64,000 nt of DNA from the NCBI GenBank assembly GCA_015060765.1, contig SUXW01000002.1:141011-205010 (forward strand), in the 5' to 3' direction. Below the pieces are notes generated by a model. It was not told where the DNA came from, did not search any database, and saw only the letters and a list, made by a program, of their open reading frames with translations. Source of the stretch: Bacteroides sp. GTDB lineage: Bacteria; Bacteroidota; Bacteroidia; Bacteroidales; Bacteroidaceae. This document shows positions 1 to 10,328 of the stretch, piece by piece; the stretch's first letter is position 1; each line of letters starts with the position of its first letter. The translations under genes were made by a program, and so were the position numbers.

Positions 1-1180
1 ATTGGAGGCCACTCACCACTTCCACGTATTCAAAATTGGAGTCGCCCAACTTCACTTTACGCTTCACCAGTTCGTTGTCGCCATTGAGCACAAAGAGTTC
101 GTAATCGCCACGGCCCACATAATACGAGGCATTGGCAATGCGCATCACATCCTCCTTTACGGCATTCATTACATAAACATCGGTTTTGAGTCCTGAACGA
201 AGGCGCTTGTGGTTATCTTCGGCCAACTGAACGCTGAAGCTGATAACTCCATTCTTCGACAAAGGAGTTACACTACTCACCGTTCCTTCCAATTTTTCGC
301 TGCCAATCTTCACGATAACCTTTCCGCCGGCCATCACTCTATCGCCATAAGTATCGGCAATTTCGCCTTCTACCTTGAAGTGGCTCAAATCGGACACGAT
401 GGCCACTTGCGAACCTTGCGAGACTTGTGCACCCACCTGATTGTTGATATAGGTAAGGATAGCCTTACGGGGCGAACGGATTTGTGCATCTTCGAGGGTA
501 CGCTTCATTTCGGCCAATCCTTTGGAGAAGATATTGAATTCCAATTCCTTCACCTTCATATCGGCAGCCTTCACTTGTTTCTCGTTTTCGTATTGTTGGC
601 GAAGTTGTTCCAGTTCCAATTTTCCGGTGTTAAAGGCCAGTTCGGCTTGGCGCACCTTGTCGGTAGTTCCGCTTCCCAAACTGTCGAGGTACCGTTCGTT
701 ACGCAGTTCCACCTCCATCCGGTTGAGCTTCATGGCACTCACCTTGACATTCATTTCAAGGTTGCTCAAATAGGTGTGGTTATTGAGGCGCAATTGTTCC
801 AACTGGTAACGACGCATCTGCTCCTCGTCGAGCAATTTCTTGTACTCGGTTTCTGTACTCTGAAGGTCGAGCTTCAACAAAGGGGTACCTACATCCACGC
901 TATCGCCTCCTTTGCCATAAACTTCCACAATACGGGTACTGACGGGTGAGTTGATGATTTCTTCGAAAGCCGGCACCACTTCGCCCGAGGCACTCACGCT
1001 AACCTCTATCGTCCCCTTATCGACGGTAGAAAGGACGAGGTCCTTTTTCTTCACACTACTTTGCATCCACGAGATCAGTACGGCCATGCACACCACCGAT
1101 ACAATTCCGATGGCTCCATACTTCATTAATTTCTTGTTGCGCTCCTTTTGGCGCACTTCTTTTGGTATTTCTCTGTCCAT
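1..1180 (-). CDS. HlyD/MacA-family efflux periplasmic adaptor subunit (3' end cut by window edge)
   Basis: My own translation of the minus strand is open from an ATG at 1180 to the window edge (393 codons, no stop). It begins MDREIPKEVRQKERNKK, followed by one membrane anchor (about residues 19-36), a beta-barrel/lipoyl start (STVDKGTIEVSVSASGEV), a long alpha-helical hairpin rich in Glu, Lys and Leu (about residues 100-220), and a second lipoyl half (AQIRSPRKAILTYINNQVGAQV). This is the membrane fusion protein layout that links an inner-membrane ABC or RND pump to an outer-membrane channel. The pump genes would lie off the left edge. Family assignment is firm; substrate is unknown. Confidence 0.85.
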   Translation of the reverse strand, partial: MDREIPKEVRQKERNKKLMKYGAIGIVSVVCMAVLISWMQSSVKKKDLVLSTVDKGTIEVSVSASGEVVPAFEEIINSPVSTRIVEVYGKGGDSVDVGTPLLKLDLQSTETEYKKLLDEEQMRRYQLEQLRLNNHTYLSNLEMNVKVSAMKLNRMEVELRNERYLDSLGSGTTDKVRQAELAFNTGKLELEQLRQQYENEKQVKAADMKVKELEFNIFSKGLAEMKRTLEDAQIRSPRKAILTYINNQVGAQVSQGSQVAIVSDLSHFKVEGEIADTYGDRVMAGGKVIVKIGSEKLEGTVSSVTPLSKNGVISFSVQLAEDNHKRLRSGLKTDVYVMNAVKEDVMRIANASYYVGRGDYELFVLNGDNELVKRKVKLGDSNFEYVEVVSGLQ

Positions 1181-1280
1181 ATATGATTATTTTTGTTGCT
1201 AAATGAAATCTATATTATCTATAGCAAAGACCGTGCCAAACCATTAACTCACTGAAAACCAACAGAAAGACAAAAAGAAA

Positions 1281-1302
1281 GGGTGTCCATTTTCGGACAC
1301 CC
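1281..1302 (-). terminator. Rho-independent terminator after queH
   Basis: A perfect 8-bp stem (1281-1288 with 1295-1302, 6-nt loop) is followed on the minus strand by a T-rich run (complement of the A-rich 1271-1280). It sits about 30 bp past the queH stop and separates it from the efflux adaptor gene. Confidence 0.75.
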
Positions 1303-1332
1303 TGTTCGGTCTTATCAGTACTTTGATGGACA

Positions 1333-1923
1333 TTATTCAACATCAGTTTCTTTCCGCATACTAAATTCGCACCCGCAATACTGTTGGTTATAGAAATTAT
1401 ATTCCTTGATAATGGCTATCCGGCGCTCACTCAATCCCCCTTTTCGCCAATTTTGATCCCACCAAGTTACATCTGGATAATGAGAAACGGCATAAAGACC
1501 GGCTTCGTTGATTTGCTCCAGACTCTTCCAACGGCTGGAGGCCAACGTAGTGGTAATAACTTTATATCCATGTTCGTGGGCATAACGGGCAGTGTCCATC
1601 AATCGCATCTTAAAGCAACGAAGACAACGTCCTCCCCTTTCGGGTTCCAGCTCCATCCCTTTCATCTGACAAAGCCATTCATCATGGTTGTAATCAGCAT
1701 CGACAATCTCCAAGCCTAACGAAAGCGCATAGCGGGTACATTCCTCTTTGCGGATAAGATACTCCTCCAACGGATAGATATTGGGATTGCAATAATAGAT
1801 TACGGGGGTAATACCCTCTTTCATCAGACATTCAATGATGGCCGATGAACAAGGGGCACAACAAGTATGCAACAATACTTGATCCGCTCCTCCGGGTACT
1901 TGTATCTGGAATTTCTTCTTCAT
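1333..1923 (-). CDS. queH: epoxyqueuosine reductase QueH
   Basis: 196 residues. The protein has the DUF208/QueH cysteine pattern: HTCCAPCS with C21, C22 and C25 near the N-terminus, the pair C100/C103 in RCLRCFKMRL, and YCGCEFS near the C-terminus, which in this family hold an iron-sulfur centre. QueH reduces epoxyqueuosine to queuosine in the wobble base of GUN-anticodon tRNAs and is the non-orthologous replacement of the cobalamin-dependent QueG. The ATG directly abuts the stop of the upstream permease, so the two are probably co-transcribed, although no functional link is obvious. Confidence 0.92.
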   Translation of the reverse strand: MKKKFQIQVPGGADQVLLHTCCAPCSSAIIECLMKEGITPVIYYCNPNIYPLEEYLIRKEECTRYALSLGLEIVDADYNHDEWLCQMKGMELEPERGGRCLRCFKMRLMDTARYAHEHGYKVITTTLASSRWKSLEQINEAGLYAVSHYPDVTWWDQNWRKGGLSERRIAIIKEYNFYNQQYCGCEFSMRKETDVE

Positions 1924-3783
1924 TTAAAACGGAAAGAGCAAGGGCAATACCAATACCATCACGATACCCATAATGATTTGCAACGGCAAGCCCACCTTTA
2001 CATAATCCATGAACGTATATTGACCGGCCGGCATGACCAACGCATTGGGCGGCGTAGAGAAAGGCGAAGCAAAACACATACTAGCCGCAACGGCTACCGC
2101 AAACAAAAAAGGTGTAGGATTTGCATCGATCTGTATGGCACTGCTCATGGCTATAGGAGCCAGAAGTACCGCCGTTGCCGTATTGCTGATAAACATGGTC
2201 ATCAATGATGTAGTGAAGTAAATACCCGCCATCAAAGCCAAAGGTCCGTAGGAGCCCAATCCGCTTACCAATGTATTTGAGATATATTCGGAAGCGCCTG
2301 TCTTCTCCAAAGCTTGCGACATAGGCATCATGGCAGCAATAAGGACAACACTTTCCCAATTGATGGTCTTATAGGCCGCTTCCACATTGCGGAAACAACC
2401 GGTGAGAACCATCAAGAGACCAGCTATCATCACGGCTGTTACAGGAGCAACGGGAATAAAGTCAAACACCATCATGCACACCATCAAAATCATGATAATG
2501 GCTGCTACAGGGGCTTTATAATCGAGTGTAACCTTAGCAGCTTCGGCAAGAGGCTGACCTAAAACCACCCATTCGGTATCTTCCTGACTAAGACGGGCTA
2601 TATTGGTCCAAGTACCTTGTACCAACAATACATCGCCACTATGTACCTTTTCACTACCCAAATCCTTCAATATGTACTCGTTCTTGCGACGGATACCCAA
2701 AACATTCACATTATACTTATCACGGAAACCGGTTTCTTTAATGTTCTGATGAATCAGTTTGGAAGATGGCATCAACACAATCTCAGCAATACCTATGTCA
2801 TAAAAGTCAAGGGATTTGTCAGTCTTACCTGCTTCTTCAGTCACTCGCCCATCCAACATTTCAAGTTGGAAATCGATGGCAAATTGATTTACTTTTTCTG
2901 CATCGCCGGTAATATAAAGGATATCGTCAATCTGCATACGAGTATTCGGATCGGCCAATTGCTGGGTTACCGTCTTCAAGAAACGATGATGGGAAACATC
3001 GCTACGGCGTACTTCCAGGATATTCAATCCATAGTTACGACGGACATCAAGTTGGATAATAGTCTTCCCCTTAAGCAACGAAGTAGGCACCACCTTCAGT
3101 CGGAAGAGGTTTGTTGATATGCCATATTCGGCCACCAGTTCCTTCAACGACTTGTTGTTATGCTTTCCCTTATCCTTTTCATTGTCTTTCCCCGAAAGGA
3201 ACCACTTGCTCAAAGGCATCAATACGATAGTACCTACCACCACGCAGATAAGACCTACTGGAAAGAAAGAGAAAAATGAAAGGCCCTCAAATCCTCCCGA
3301 TACCAACTGCTCGTGGATTACCAAGTTGGGCGGAGTGGCAATTAAAGTAAACAAGCCCATGCTACTGGCAAAAGCCAAAGGCATAAGCAAGCGACTGGCA
3401 TTCATTTTGGCACTGGCAGCCAGACTCACCACAATAGGAAGCATCAAGGCTACCGTACCAGTATTGCTCACAAATCCACCAATGCCTGCGGTTACAAGCA
3501 TCACCAAAAGGAAAAGACGGTTTTCACTTTGTCCAGCCAATTTCAAGATTCGCGAACTGATCATTTTGGCCAAGCCTGTCTGAAAAATAGCCCCACCTAC
3601 AACAAACAAGCCCACCATCATGATGACTACCGAATTCGAAAAGCCCGACAAGGCTTCGGCCGGAGTCAATATTTGAAAGACGAGCAAGGCTACCAAAGCA
3701 CACAAGGCTACGATATCCGAACGAAGACGACCGTGCATAAATCCAATGGCTGACAAAAGTAATATTGCAAGGGTTACCCACAT
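1924..3783 (-). CDS. SLC13/ArsB-type permease with two RCK_C (TrkA-C) domains
   Basis: 619 residues. Hydrophobic halves (about residues 1-190 and 400-619) flank a soluble centre with two TrkA-C-like segments (about 205-290 and 300-390), the usual SLC13 permease domain order. The motif SNTGTVALMLPI in the first half and SNTATAVLLAPIA in the second are the paired re-entrant SNT motifs that bind Na+ and substrate in divalent anion symporters. The substrate could be a dicarboxylate, sulfate or another anion and cannot be told from sequence. The gene is divergent from the men operon and directly upstream of queH. Confidence 0.85.
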   Translation of the reverse strand: MWVTLAILLLSAIGFMHGRLRSDIVALCALVALLVFQILTPAEALSGFSNSVVIMMVGLFVVGGAIFQTGLAKMISSRILKLAGQSENRLFLLVMLVTAGIGGFVSNTGTVALMLPIVVSLAASAKMNASRLLMPLAFASSMGLFTLIATPPNLVIHEQLVSGGFEGLSFFSFFPVGLICVVVGTIVLMPLSKWFLSGKDNEKDKGKHNNKSLKELVAEYGISTNLFRLKVVPTSLLKGKTIIQLDVRRNYGLNILEVRRSDVSHHRFLKTVTQQLADPNTRMQIDDILYITGDAEKVNQFAIDFQLEMLDGRVTEEAGKTDKSLDFYDIGIAEIVLMPSSKLIHQNIKETGFRDKYNVNVLGIRRKNEYILKDLGSEKVHSGDVLLVQGTWTNIARLSQEDTEWVVLGQPLAEAAKVTLDYKAPVAAIIMILMVCMMVFDFIPVAPVTAVMIAGLLMVLTGCFRNVEAAYKTINWESVVLIAAMMPMSQALEKTGASEYISNTLVSGLGSYGPLALMAGIYFTTSLMTMFISNTATAVLLAPIAMSSAIQIDANPTPFLFAVAVAASMCFASPFSTPPNALVMPAGQYTFMDYVKVGLPLQIIMGIVMVLVLPLLFPF

Positions 3784-3811
3784 AATATTCCACTATTTTT
3801 TTAATAGACGA

Positions 3812-3819
3812 CAAAATTA
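3812..3819 (-). promoter_or_regulatory. Bacteroides -7 promoter box for the SLC13 permease
   Basis: On the minus strand this reads TAATTTTG, matching TAnnTTTG, 28 bp before the permease ATG. No clear -33 TTTG was found. It is paired with a divergent box at 3855-3862. Confidence 0.5.
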
Positions 3820-3854
3820 GTGTTTTTTTAGTTCATAGCACACCGAAAAAAGAC

Positions 3855-3862
3855 TAATTTTG
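3855..3862 (+). promoter_or_regulatory. Bacteroides -7 promoter box for the menaquinone operon
   Basis: TAATTTTG matches the TAnnTTTG consensus, 27 bp before the ATG at 3890. The same octamer lies on the opposite strand 36 bp away, so the 106-bp gap is a compact divergent promoter region. Confidence 0.55.
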
Positions 3863-3889
3863 TGGTCTATTTCACTAATCGGAAACAAT

Positions 3890-4300
3890 ATGAACAATGA
3901 TATAGCCCAATTGCCACATTTAGGAAACTCGTTGGAAGACCATTTGGGTATCGTTTTCCTCCCGACGGATGGAGACGGAACCACCCATGCCGAGATGCCG
4001 GTAGACCATCGTACCTGCCAACCTTATGGCACCTTGCATGGCGGTGCTTCGCTTGCATTGGCGGAATCTTTGGCTGGACATGGCTCTTTGGAAATCTGTG
4101 AGCCGAACGAAGTAGCCTTCGGTATGCAAGTGAGCGGCAATCACATTGCACCGGTAAAGGTAGGCAACAAAGTATTGGCAAGCGGGAAATTGATGCACAA
4201 AGGAGGTCAGACCCATATTTGGGATGTTACAATTACTACTCCAGAAGGAAGACTGGTAGCAAGCATCCGTGTGGTAAACTATATCAAAAGAAGAAAATGA
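3890..4300 (+). CDS. PaaI/hotdog-fold thioesterase, probable DHNA-CoA hydrolase
   Basis: 136 residues from the ATG at 3890; an upstream TTG at 3860 would overlap the -7 box and is less likely. The hotdog motif HGGASLALAE holds the helix-capping glycines and the catalytic-region glutamate of the PaaI/MenI class. As first gene of the men operon, translationally coupled to menF by an ATGA overlap (4297-4300), it most likely hydrolyses 1,4-dihydroxy-2-naphthoyl-CoA, the step after MenB. The substrate is inferred from context; the family also contains phenylacetyl-CoA thioesterases. Confidence 0.82.
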   Translation: MNNDIAQLPHLGNSLEDHLGIVFLPTDGDGTTHAEMPVDHRTCQPYGTLHGGASLALAESLAGHGSLEICEPNEVAFGMQVSGNHIAPVKVGNKVLASGKLMHKGGQTHIWDVTITTPEGRLVASIRVVNYIKRRK

Positions 4301-5406
4301 ATTTGCCCGACAAAAATATCATCCAATGGATTCACGCCCTGACGCATAGCACGTATAGCTTTGCGCTCTACCGCCTTCCGTGGACGGATGAATGTATTTT
4401 CATCCTCCAGACCAACGGTAAAGTGAAGAAATTGGACGACATAAGCGGACTGAACGGGAAAAGAGGGTTTGTCATCGCCCCTTTCCGGTTATCGGACAAC
4501 TGTCCGTTGGTCATTATCCAACCGGATGTGCTGGTAACCGGATGGGAGGAAATACAAAAAGTGACATTCCCGTTGGAAGGTAGTACCGTTTCATCAACCG
4601 CAACATGTCACTTAATGGATAACCAATCGGCTGGTAATCTGGAGGAATACCAAGAAACGTTCCAACAGTTCATTCATCCGCTGAAAGACGGGACTTTCCA
4701 GAAGTTGGTGCTATCGCGGACGGAGAGTCAGACATTGGACGAACATTTCTCACCCTTGAAAGCATTTGTCAATGCATGCAACAGTTATCCGCGCATGATG
4801 ATATATCTGTGCCACACCCCTGCTACCGGCACGTGGATAGGAAGCACTCCCGAAATTCTGTTGAGCGGACACGAAAAGGAATGGCACACGGTGGCCTTGG
4901 CAGGCACCATGCCTATGCAAGGGATTACCATACCCGACACCTGGAGTGAAAAGAACAAGGAAGAGCAAGCCATGGTAGCCGACTATATCCGAAACATTAT
5001 AAAGAAGTATGGAGGAAAGATGGAAGAGAAAGGTCCTTATACCGCCCGTGCGGGACAACTGGTACATTTGAAAACCGATTTCCATTTCCAACTGAAAGAA
5101 ACCCGTGCTTTGGGAGCTCTGCTGAAAGAGCTACATCCCACACCGGCGGTATGCGGTCTTCCGAAAGCGGAAGCCTATACATTCATTCACCGACACGAAA
5201 AGCACGAGCGGAAATACTACTCAGGCTTTATCGGATGGTTGGACCCCGACGGACAAACGGACCTGTATGTCAACCTCCGTTGCATGGAAATTCATCCCGG
5301 GAAAGCAGTTCTATATGCCGGTGGTGGTATCCTTCCTTCTTCGGAAACGGCATCGGAATGGGATGAGACAAACGAAAAGATGAAAACCATGAAGAATATT
5401 ATATAA
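4297..5406 (+). CDS. menF: isochorismate synthase MenF
   Basis: 369 residues starting at the ATG that overlaps the thioesterase stop (ATGA, 4297-4300). The C-terminal chorismate-binding domain is clear: [44 protein letters not shown] and YYSGFIGWL are the conserved blocks of the anthranilate/isochorismate synthase fold. It converts chorismate to isochorismate, the first committed step of menaquinone synthesis. It is shorter than proteobacterial MenF at the N-terminus, which is variable in the family. The next gene, menD, starts 2 bp after its stop. Confidence 0.93.
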   Translation: MNLPDKNIIQWIHALTHSTYSFALYRLPWTDECIFILQTNGKVKKLDDISGLNGKRGFVIAPFRLSDNCPLVIIQPDVLVTGWEEIQKVTFPLEGSTVSSTATCHLMDNQSAGNLEEYQETFQQFIHPLKDGTFQKLVLSRTESQTLDEHFSPLKAFVNACNSYPRMMIYLCHTPATGTWIGSTPEILLSGHEKEWHTVALAGTMPMQGITIPDTWSEKNKEEQAMVADYIRNIIKKYGGKMEEKGPYTARAGQLVHLKTDFHFQLKETRALGALLKELHPTPAVCGLPKAEAYTFIHRHEKHERKYYSGFIGWLDPDGQTDLYVNLRCMEIHPGKAVLYAGGGILPSSETASEWDETNEKMKTMKNII

Positions 5407-5408
5407 GT

Positions 5409-7076
5409 ATGTATTCAGACAAAAAAAGTATACTCCAACTGGCGGCTCTACTGAAAGCGCATGGCGTGAAGAAGGTAGTATTATGCCCTGGAAGCCGGAA
5501 CGCAGCCATCGTACACACATTGGCCAACATCGAAGAATTTACCTGCTACTCCGTAACCGATGAACGGAGCGCCGGTTTCTTCGCTATCGGTCTGTCGCTC
5601 CAAGGAGGAGGACCTGTTGTGATTTGTTGTACATCGGGATCGGCATTACTCAATCTGCATCCAGCCATAGCGGAAGCCTATTACCAACAGATTCCACTGA
5701 TTGTGATATCGGCCGACCGACCAGCCGCATGGATTGGACAGATGGATGGACAGACACTTCCCCAACCCAATGCATTCGGTAAACTAGTAAAGATGTCGGT
5801 CAACCTACCCGAAGTACAAACACAAGAAGACGAATGGTATTGTAACCGACTCATCAATGAAGCCATACTCGAAACGGCCCATCATGGCAAAGGTCCCGTA
5901 CACATTAATGTGCCCATATCGGAACCAATCTACCGGTTTACCGCCAAGGAACTTCCCGAAGTACGTGTCATCACCCGTTACCAAGGGTTGAACGTATACG
6001 ACCGCAATTATAACGACCTGATAGAAAAACTGAACAAGGCCAACAAGCGAATGATCATTGTGGGACAGATGAATCTGATTTACTATTTTGAAAAGAAATA
6101 CGTAAAGCCTCTCTACAAGAACTTTGTATGGCTCTGTGAACATTTGGGCAACCAAACCATACCAGGAATCCCCATCAAGAACTTTGATGTAGCCGTATCG
6201 GCTATGGATGAAGTGCGACAGGAACAGATGGCACCCGACCTGCTCATCACCTACGGAGGACACATGGTATCCAAGCAGATGAAGAAATACTTGCGGAATC
6301 ATCCCCCCCGCGAACATTGGCACATCGCAGCCGATGGCAAGATAGCCGACCTCTTCGGATGCCTCACGACGGTCATCGAAATGGACCCTTTCGAGTTTCT
6401 GGAGAAGATAGCGTTCCTGTTGGACAACAAGCCTACCAACTATCCGCTAACGTGGGAGAATTGGTGTAAGACCATTCCCGAACCGGCATTGCCTTATTCA
6501 CAAATATCCGTAACGGGCGACTTACTCAAAGCACTGCCCGCCCCTTGTGCCTTACATCTGGCTAACAGTTCTACGGTACGCTATGCGCAATTGTTCAACC
6601 TACCGCCTCATGTGGAAGTATGTTGCAACCGGGGAGTAAACGGTATAGAAGGTTCGTTGTCGAGCGCCATCGGTTATGCCACCGCTTCGGACAAACTGAA
6701 TTTCGTTATCATAGGCGACTTGAGTTTTTTCATTGACATGAATGCGTTATGGATGACTCACTATCATCACAACCTCCGCATCCTGCTTCTGAACAACGAA
6801 GGAGGGGAAATATTCCACACCCTACCGGGCATGGACAAGAATAGCAAGTCACGCCCCTTCATCACCGCCGAGCACCAGACATCCGCCAAAGGATGGGCAG
6901 AAGAACGGGGCTTTGAATATCTGAAAGCGTCCAACGAAGAAGAGTGGAAAGAGGCATTGGTTGTCTTTGCTTCCTCCGAAGATCATCCGCAACCCATCTT
7001 ATTGGAAGTATACACCGATAAGGGAGAAGACACCCGTCTGCTAAGAGAATATTACAAAAGTTTGAAGAACAAATAA
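5409..7076 (+). CDS. menD: MenD, SEPHCHC synthase
   Basis: 555 residues, normal MenD length. This thiamine-diphosphate enzyme adds the 2-oxoglutarate-derived succinyl semialdehyde to isochorismate. Visible blocks are the N-terminal [10 protein letters not shown] and [13 protein letters not shown] (Pyr domain), [19 protein letters not shown], and the PP-domain [18 protein letters not shown] with the ThDP-binding [13 protein letters not shown]. Position between menF and menB supports the call. Confidence 0.96.
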   Translation: MYSDKKSILQLAALLKAHGVKKVVLCPGSRNAAIVHTLANIEEFTCYSVTDERSAGFFAIGLSLQGGGPVVICCTSGSALLNLHPAIAEAYYQQIPLIVISADRPAAWIGQMDGQTLPQPNAFGKLVKMSVNLPEVQTQEDEWYCNRLINEAILETAHHGKGPVHINVPISEPIYRFTAKELPEVRVITRYQGLNVYDRNYNDLIEKLNKANKRMIIVGQMNLIYYFEKKYVKPLYKNFVWLCEHLGNQTIPGIPIKNFDVAVSAMDEVRQEQMAPDLLITYGGHMVSKQMKKYLRNHPPREHWHIAADGKIADLFGCLTTVIEMDPFEFLEKIAFLLDNKPTNYPLTWENWCKTIPEPALPYSQISVTGDLLKALPAPCALHLANSSTVRYAQLFNLPPHVEVCCNRGVNGIEGSLSSAIGYATASDKLNFVIIGDLSFFIDMNALWMTHYHHNLRILLLNNEGGEIFHTLPGMDKNSKSRPFITAEHQTSAKGWAEERGFEYLKASNEEEWKEALVVFASSEDHPQPILLEVYTDKGEDTRLLREYYKSLKNK

Positions 7077-7084
7077 AATGAGAT

Positions 7085-7906
7085 ATGGAAAAAAGAGAAT
7101 GGAAACCCCTCAAGAAATATCAGGACATCTTGTTTGAATTCTACAACGGAATTGCCAAGATAACCATCAACCGTCCGCGCTACCGCAATGCATTCACTCC
7201 TACTACCACTACCGAAATCAGTGATGCACTTTATTATTGCCGCGAATGTCAGGACATCAACGTAGTGGTACTTACCGGTGCTGGCGACAAGGCTTTTTGT
7301 AGCGGTGGGGACATGAACGTGAAAGGTCGTGGAGGCTATGTAGGGACCGACGGGGTACCCCGACTCAATGTACTCGATGTTCAGAAACAGATCCGTTCCC
7401 TACCCAAGCCTGTTATCGCTATGGTCAACGGCTATGCCATCGGTGGCGGTCACGTGCTTCATGTGGTATGCGACCTGAGCATTGCTTCAGAGAATGCCAT
7501 CTTCGGTCAGACAGGTCCCAAGGTAGGTAGTTTCGATGCCGGCTTCGGTTCTTCTTACTTGGCACGATGCGTAGGTCAGAAGAAAGCACGCGAAATATGG
7601 TTCCTCTGTCGTCAGTACAATGCACAAGAAGCATTGGAAATGGGATTAGTTAATAAAGTGGTACCTTTCGACCAATTGGAAGACGAGGTAGTGGCATGGG
7701 CCGAACAGATGATGCTTCATAGTCCGTTAGCCTTGCGTATGATCAAGGCCGGTCTCAATGCAGAACTCGACGGTCAAGCAGGTATTCAGGAACTGGCCGG
7801 CGATGCGACCATGCTCTACTACATGACCGATGAAGCCCAGGAAGGCGGCAAAGCTTTCCTTGAAAAGCGCAAGCCTCGTTTTGAAGATTATCCCAAGTTC
7901 CCATAA
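7085..7906 (+). CDS. menB: MenB, 1,4-dihydroxy-2-naphthoyl-CoA synthase
   Basis: 273 residues, crotonase fold. [10 protein letters not shown] and [19 protein letters not shown] form the oxyanion hole, and [19 protein letters not shown] is the MenB-specific catalytic segment with the Asp of SFDAG. It closes the second ring of o-succinylbenzoyl-CoA to give DHNA-CoA. MenB precedes menC and menE here, so gene order does not follow pathway order. Confidence 0.96.
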   Translation: MEKREWKPLKKYQDILFEFYNGIAKITINRPRYRNAFTPTTTTEISDALYYCRECQDINVVVLTGAGDKAFCSGGDMNVKGRGGYVGTDGVPRLNVLDVQKQIRSLPKPVIAMVNGYAIGGGHVLHVVCDLSIASENAIFGQTGPKVGSFDAGFGSSYLARCVGQKKAREIWFLCRQYNAQEALEMGLVNKVVPFDQLEDEVVAWAEQMMLHSPLALRMIKAGLNAELDGQAGIQELAGDATMLYYMTDEAQEGGKAFLEKRKPRFEDYPKFP

Positions 7907-7919
7907 TCAATTGAAACGT

Positions 7920-8975
7920 ATGAAAGCGGCCATCATCCGAAAAATCTTGCACTTCAAGCAACCGGCTGGAACTTCACGCGGTGTATATACCACTCGGAAA
8001 GTGTGGTATATCCTTCTAACCAACAACGAAGATCCGCAACACATCGGTGTAGGCGAATGTGCCCCGTTGCCAGCCTTGAGCTGCGACGATGTTCCCGAAT
8101 ACGAGGATATCCTTCGGATGGCTTGCCAATACATCGAGGATAACGGCAAGATAAATTACGAACCGTTACGTTCTTTCCCTTCCATCCGTTTCGGATTGGA
8201 AACAGCCTTGATGCATTACCAGACAAGGAGCCTGCAATTAGCTCAAACTCCTTTCAGTCGGGGAAAAGAAGGAATCCCCATCAACGGGTTAATATGGATG
8301 GGCAACTTCGATGAGATGTACCAACGAATCGAAGAGAAAATGAAATTGGGATTCCGATGCATCAAGCTGAAAATTGGAGCCATTGAATTCGAAAAGGAAT
8401 TGGAGTTATTGGCACATATCCGTCGGCATTTCACTCCCGAGGAAATAGAACTTCGGGTAGATGCCAACGGTGCCTTTTCACCTGCCGACTCATTGGAGAA
8501 ATTGAAACAATTGTCCGAATACCAGCTTCATAGCATCGAACAACCCATCCGGGCAGGTCAGTGGGAAGATATGGCAAGACTTTGCGAATGCACTCCGCTA
8601 CCCATTGCATTGGATGAAGAACTTATCGGAATCAACGAACGGGAAGAAAAAATTCAGTTGCTCGACACCATCCGTCCGCAATACATCATCCTCAAACCAT
8701 CACTCCATGGAGGTATCAGCGGCTCGGAAGAATGGATCCGACTGGCTACCGAAAGAAACATCGGATGGTGGATCACCTCCGCTTTGGAATCGAACATCGG
8801 ACTCAATGCCATCGCCCAATGGACAGCTACCCTCCACCCCACTCTTCCACAAGGACTAGGCACAGGATTACTCTTTACGGACAACATAGACTATCCGCTT
8901 CATATTGAAGGAGATTGTTTATGGTATGATGCAAAAGCCCAAGAACCAGACATTATCAAATGGTTAAAAGCATGA
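7920..8975 (+). CDS. menC: MenC, o-succinylbenzoate synthase
   Basis: 351 residues from the ATG at 7920, 13 bp after menB; longer readings overlap menB and are out of family. It has the enolase-superfamily catalytic set: the Lys of CIKLKIGA, metal ligands in RVDANGA, IEQPI and ALDEEL, and the second Lys of ILKPSL. It dehydrates SHCHC to o-succinylbenzoate. Its stop overlaps the menE start (ATGA, 8972-8975). No menH is seen in the cluster. Confidence 0.93.
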   Translation: MKAAIIRKILHFKQPAGTSRGVYTTRKVWYILLTNNEDPQHIGVGECAPLPALSCDDVPEYEDILRMACQYIEDNGKINYEPLRSFPSIRFGLETALMHYQTRSLQLAQTPFSRGKEGIPINGLIWMGNFDEMYQRIEEKMKLGFRCIKLKIGAIEFEKELELLAHIRRHFTPEEIELRVDANGAFSPADSLEKLKQLSEYQLHSIEQPIRAGQWEDMARLCECTPLPIALDEELIGINEREEKIQLLDTIRPQYIILKPSLHGGISGSEEWIRLATERNIGWWITSALESNIGLNAIAQWTATLHPTLPQGLGTGLLFTDNIDYPLHIEGDCLWYDAKAQEPDIIKWLKA

Positions 8976-9952
8976 CGCAACAAGGATTCCTTCAAGACCT
9001 CGAAGCCTTTTTAGAAGAATGGCATAACGATTCACCGATGCTAGAAGTCCACACCTCGGGATCTACCGGTACACCCAAAGCCCTACAAGTGGAAAAGGAA
9101 CGGATGAAAGCCAGTGCACGTCTCACCTGTTCGTTCCTGGGGTTACAAGAAGGAGATACGGCTCTGCTTTGCATGCCCTTACAATACATTGCCGGGAAAA
9201 TGGTAGTGGTACGTTCGTTGGTGGCCAGCTTAAAACTCATACCCATTGCTCCCTGCGGTCATCCGTTAGCAGGATTAAAGGAAGCGCCTACCTTTGCCGC
9301 CATGATACCCATGCAAGTATACAATTCCTTGCAAGTACCCGAAGAGAAAGCATTGCTGAAAGAAATCAAGCAACTGATTATCGGTGGAGGAGCCATTGAT
9401 GAACAATTAGGAAAAGAACTAAAGGACTTTCCCAATGCGATATGGAGCACGTATGGCATGACGGAAACCCTTTCGCACATCGCATTAAGACGACTCAACG
9501 GAGAAAATGCCTCCGAATGGTATACTCCCTTCGACACGGTCAACATTCGTTTAAGTCATGAAGGTACCCTTATCATCCAAGCACCACAAGTTTGCGAAAG
9601 TGAATTGACAACCAACGATATAGCAGAAATGAACCCAATCGGACAATTCCGTATTCTAGGAAGAAAGGACAATATCATCAACAGCGGAGGAGTCAAGATT
9701 CAAATAGAACAAGTGGAAGCCTTGTTAAGGCCTCATCTCAATACCCCTTTCCAAATAACTTCCGCCCCTCATACCAAATTCGGCGAGGAAGTTGTTCTAC
9801 TATACGAAAAAGGGGAAACGGAAGGTATCAGGACAGTCTGCGAACGCATCCTCCCTACTTACTGGATACCCAAACGGTACATACATGTATCCTCAGTCCC
9901 TCTGACAGAAACAGGGAAACCCGACAGAGCCACCGCCCGACGCATGGTATAA
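8972..9952 (+). CDS. menE: MenE, o-succinylbenzoate-CoA ligase (short form)
   Basis: 326 residues from the ATG overlapping the menC stop; an in-frame ATG at 8960 is possible but would overlap menC further. The AMP-forming signature HTSGSTGTPK lies near residue 30, YGMTETLSHIA is the A5 motif, GRKDNIINSGGVKI the hinge, and TETGKPDR the C-terminal catalytic lysine region. This is much shorter than the roughly 450-residue proteobacterial and Bacillus enzymes. It activates o-succinylbenzoate with ATP and CoA for MenB. It is last in the operon; its stop abuts that of a convergent gene. Confidence 0.9.
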   Translation: MTQQGFLQDLEAFLEEWHNDSPMLEVHTSGSTGTPKALQVEKERMKASARLTCSFLGLQEGDTALLCMPLQYIAGKMVVVRSLVASLKLIPIAPCGHPLAGLKEAPTFAAMIPMQVYNSLQVPEEKALLKEIKQLIIGGGAIDEQLGKELKDFPNAIWSTYGMTETLSHIALRRLNGENASEWYTPFDTVNIRLSHEGTLIIQAPQVCESELTTNDIAEMNPIGQFRILGRKDNIINSGGVKIQIEQVEALLRPHLNTPFQITSAPHTKFGEEVVLLYEKGETEGIRTVCERILPTYWIPKRYIHVSSVPLTETGKPDRATARRMV

Positions 9953-10147
9953 TTACCAGAACCTGTTACTCTCCGGATTGTATTCAAATCCGAAAGATGC
10001 CAATTTCTTGATAAGTTCATCCTTATCGGCATTCATATCATCACATAGTTCATCCAACGATGAATAGCAATCACGCAATTTCATATTCACGAAACTGAAA
10101 AGAATCATCGGATCCTTGGGTAATTCATTCATATCTACATCATTCAT
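9953..10147 (-). CDS. DUF4250 domain protein
   Basis: 64 residues; I recognise the family by DPMILFSFVNMKLRDCYSSLDELCDDMN followed by a C-terminal YNPESNRFW. No function is known. The start may instead be the internal ATG at 10132 (MNELPKDP), which fits the family better and leaves a leader of about 23 nt after the -7 box TATTTTTG (complement of 10156-10163); the outer ATG would be only 8 nt from that box. It is convergent with menE, with no gap between the stops. Confidence 0.75.
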   Translation of the reverse strand: MNDVDMNELPKDPMILFSFVNMKLRDCYSSLDELCDDMNADKDELIKKLASFGFEYNPESNRFW

Positions 10148-10290
10148 TTATTGCACAAAAATACGTAAAATCCATATATATTCTAATTAAAAGACACGAA
10201 AACAAGGGTTCATCCTGTCAATTTTCAACGTTTTTTCACTTTCCGAATAAAAAAGATTCAGAATAGAGCGCTCCTTTCTATTATATTTAT

Positions 10291-10298
10291 TAATTTTG
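10291..10298 (+). promoter_or_regulatory. -7 promoter box for the DUF4468-TPR-kor operon
   Basis: TAATTTTG lies 30 bp before the ATG at 10329. The gaps of 6 and 15 bp to the next two genes and the absence of an internal terminator suggest this promoter may serve the whole cluster to 14571. Confidence 0.55.
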
Positions 10299-10328
10299 CA
10301 CCTTACTAAACAATATAAACAATCTATC

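Noticed and set aside
2..1202. Several plus-strand open frames at the left edge
   Set aside because: They are antisense to the well-formed efflux adaptor frame that is open on the minus strand from 1180 to the edge; their sequences show no family signal.
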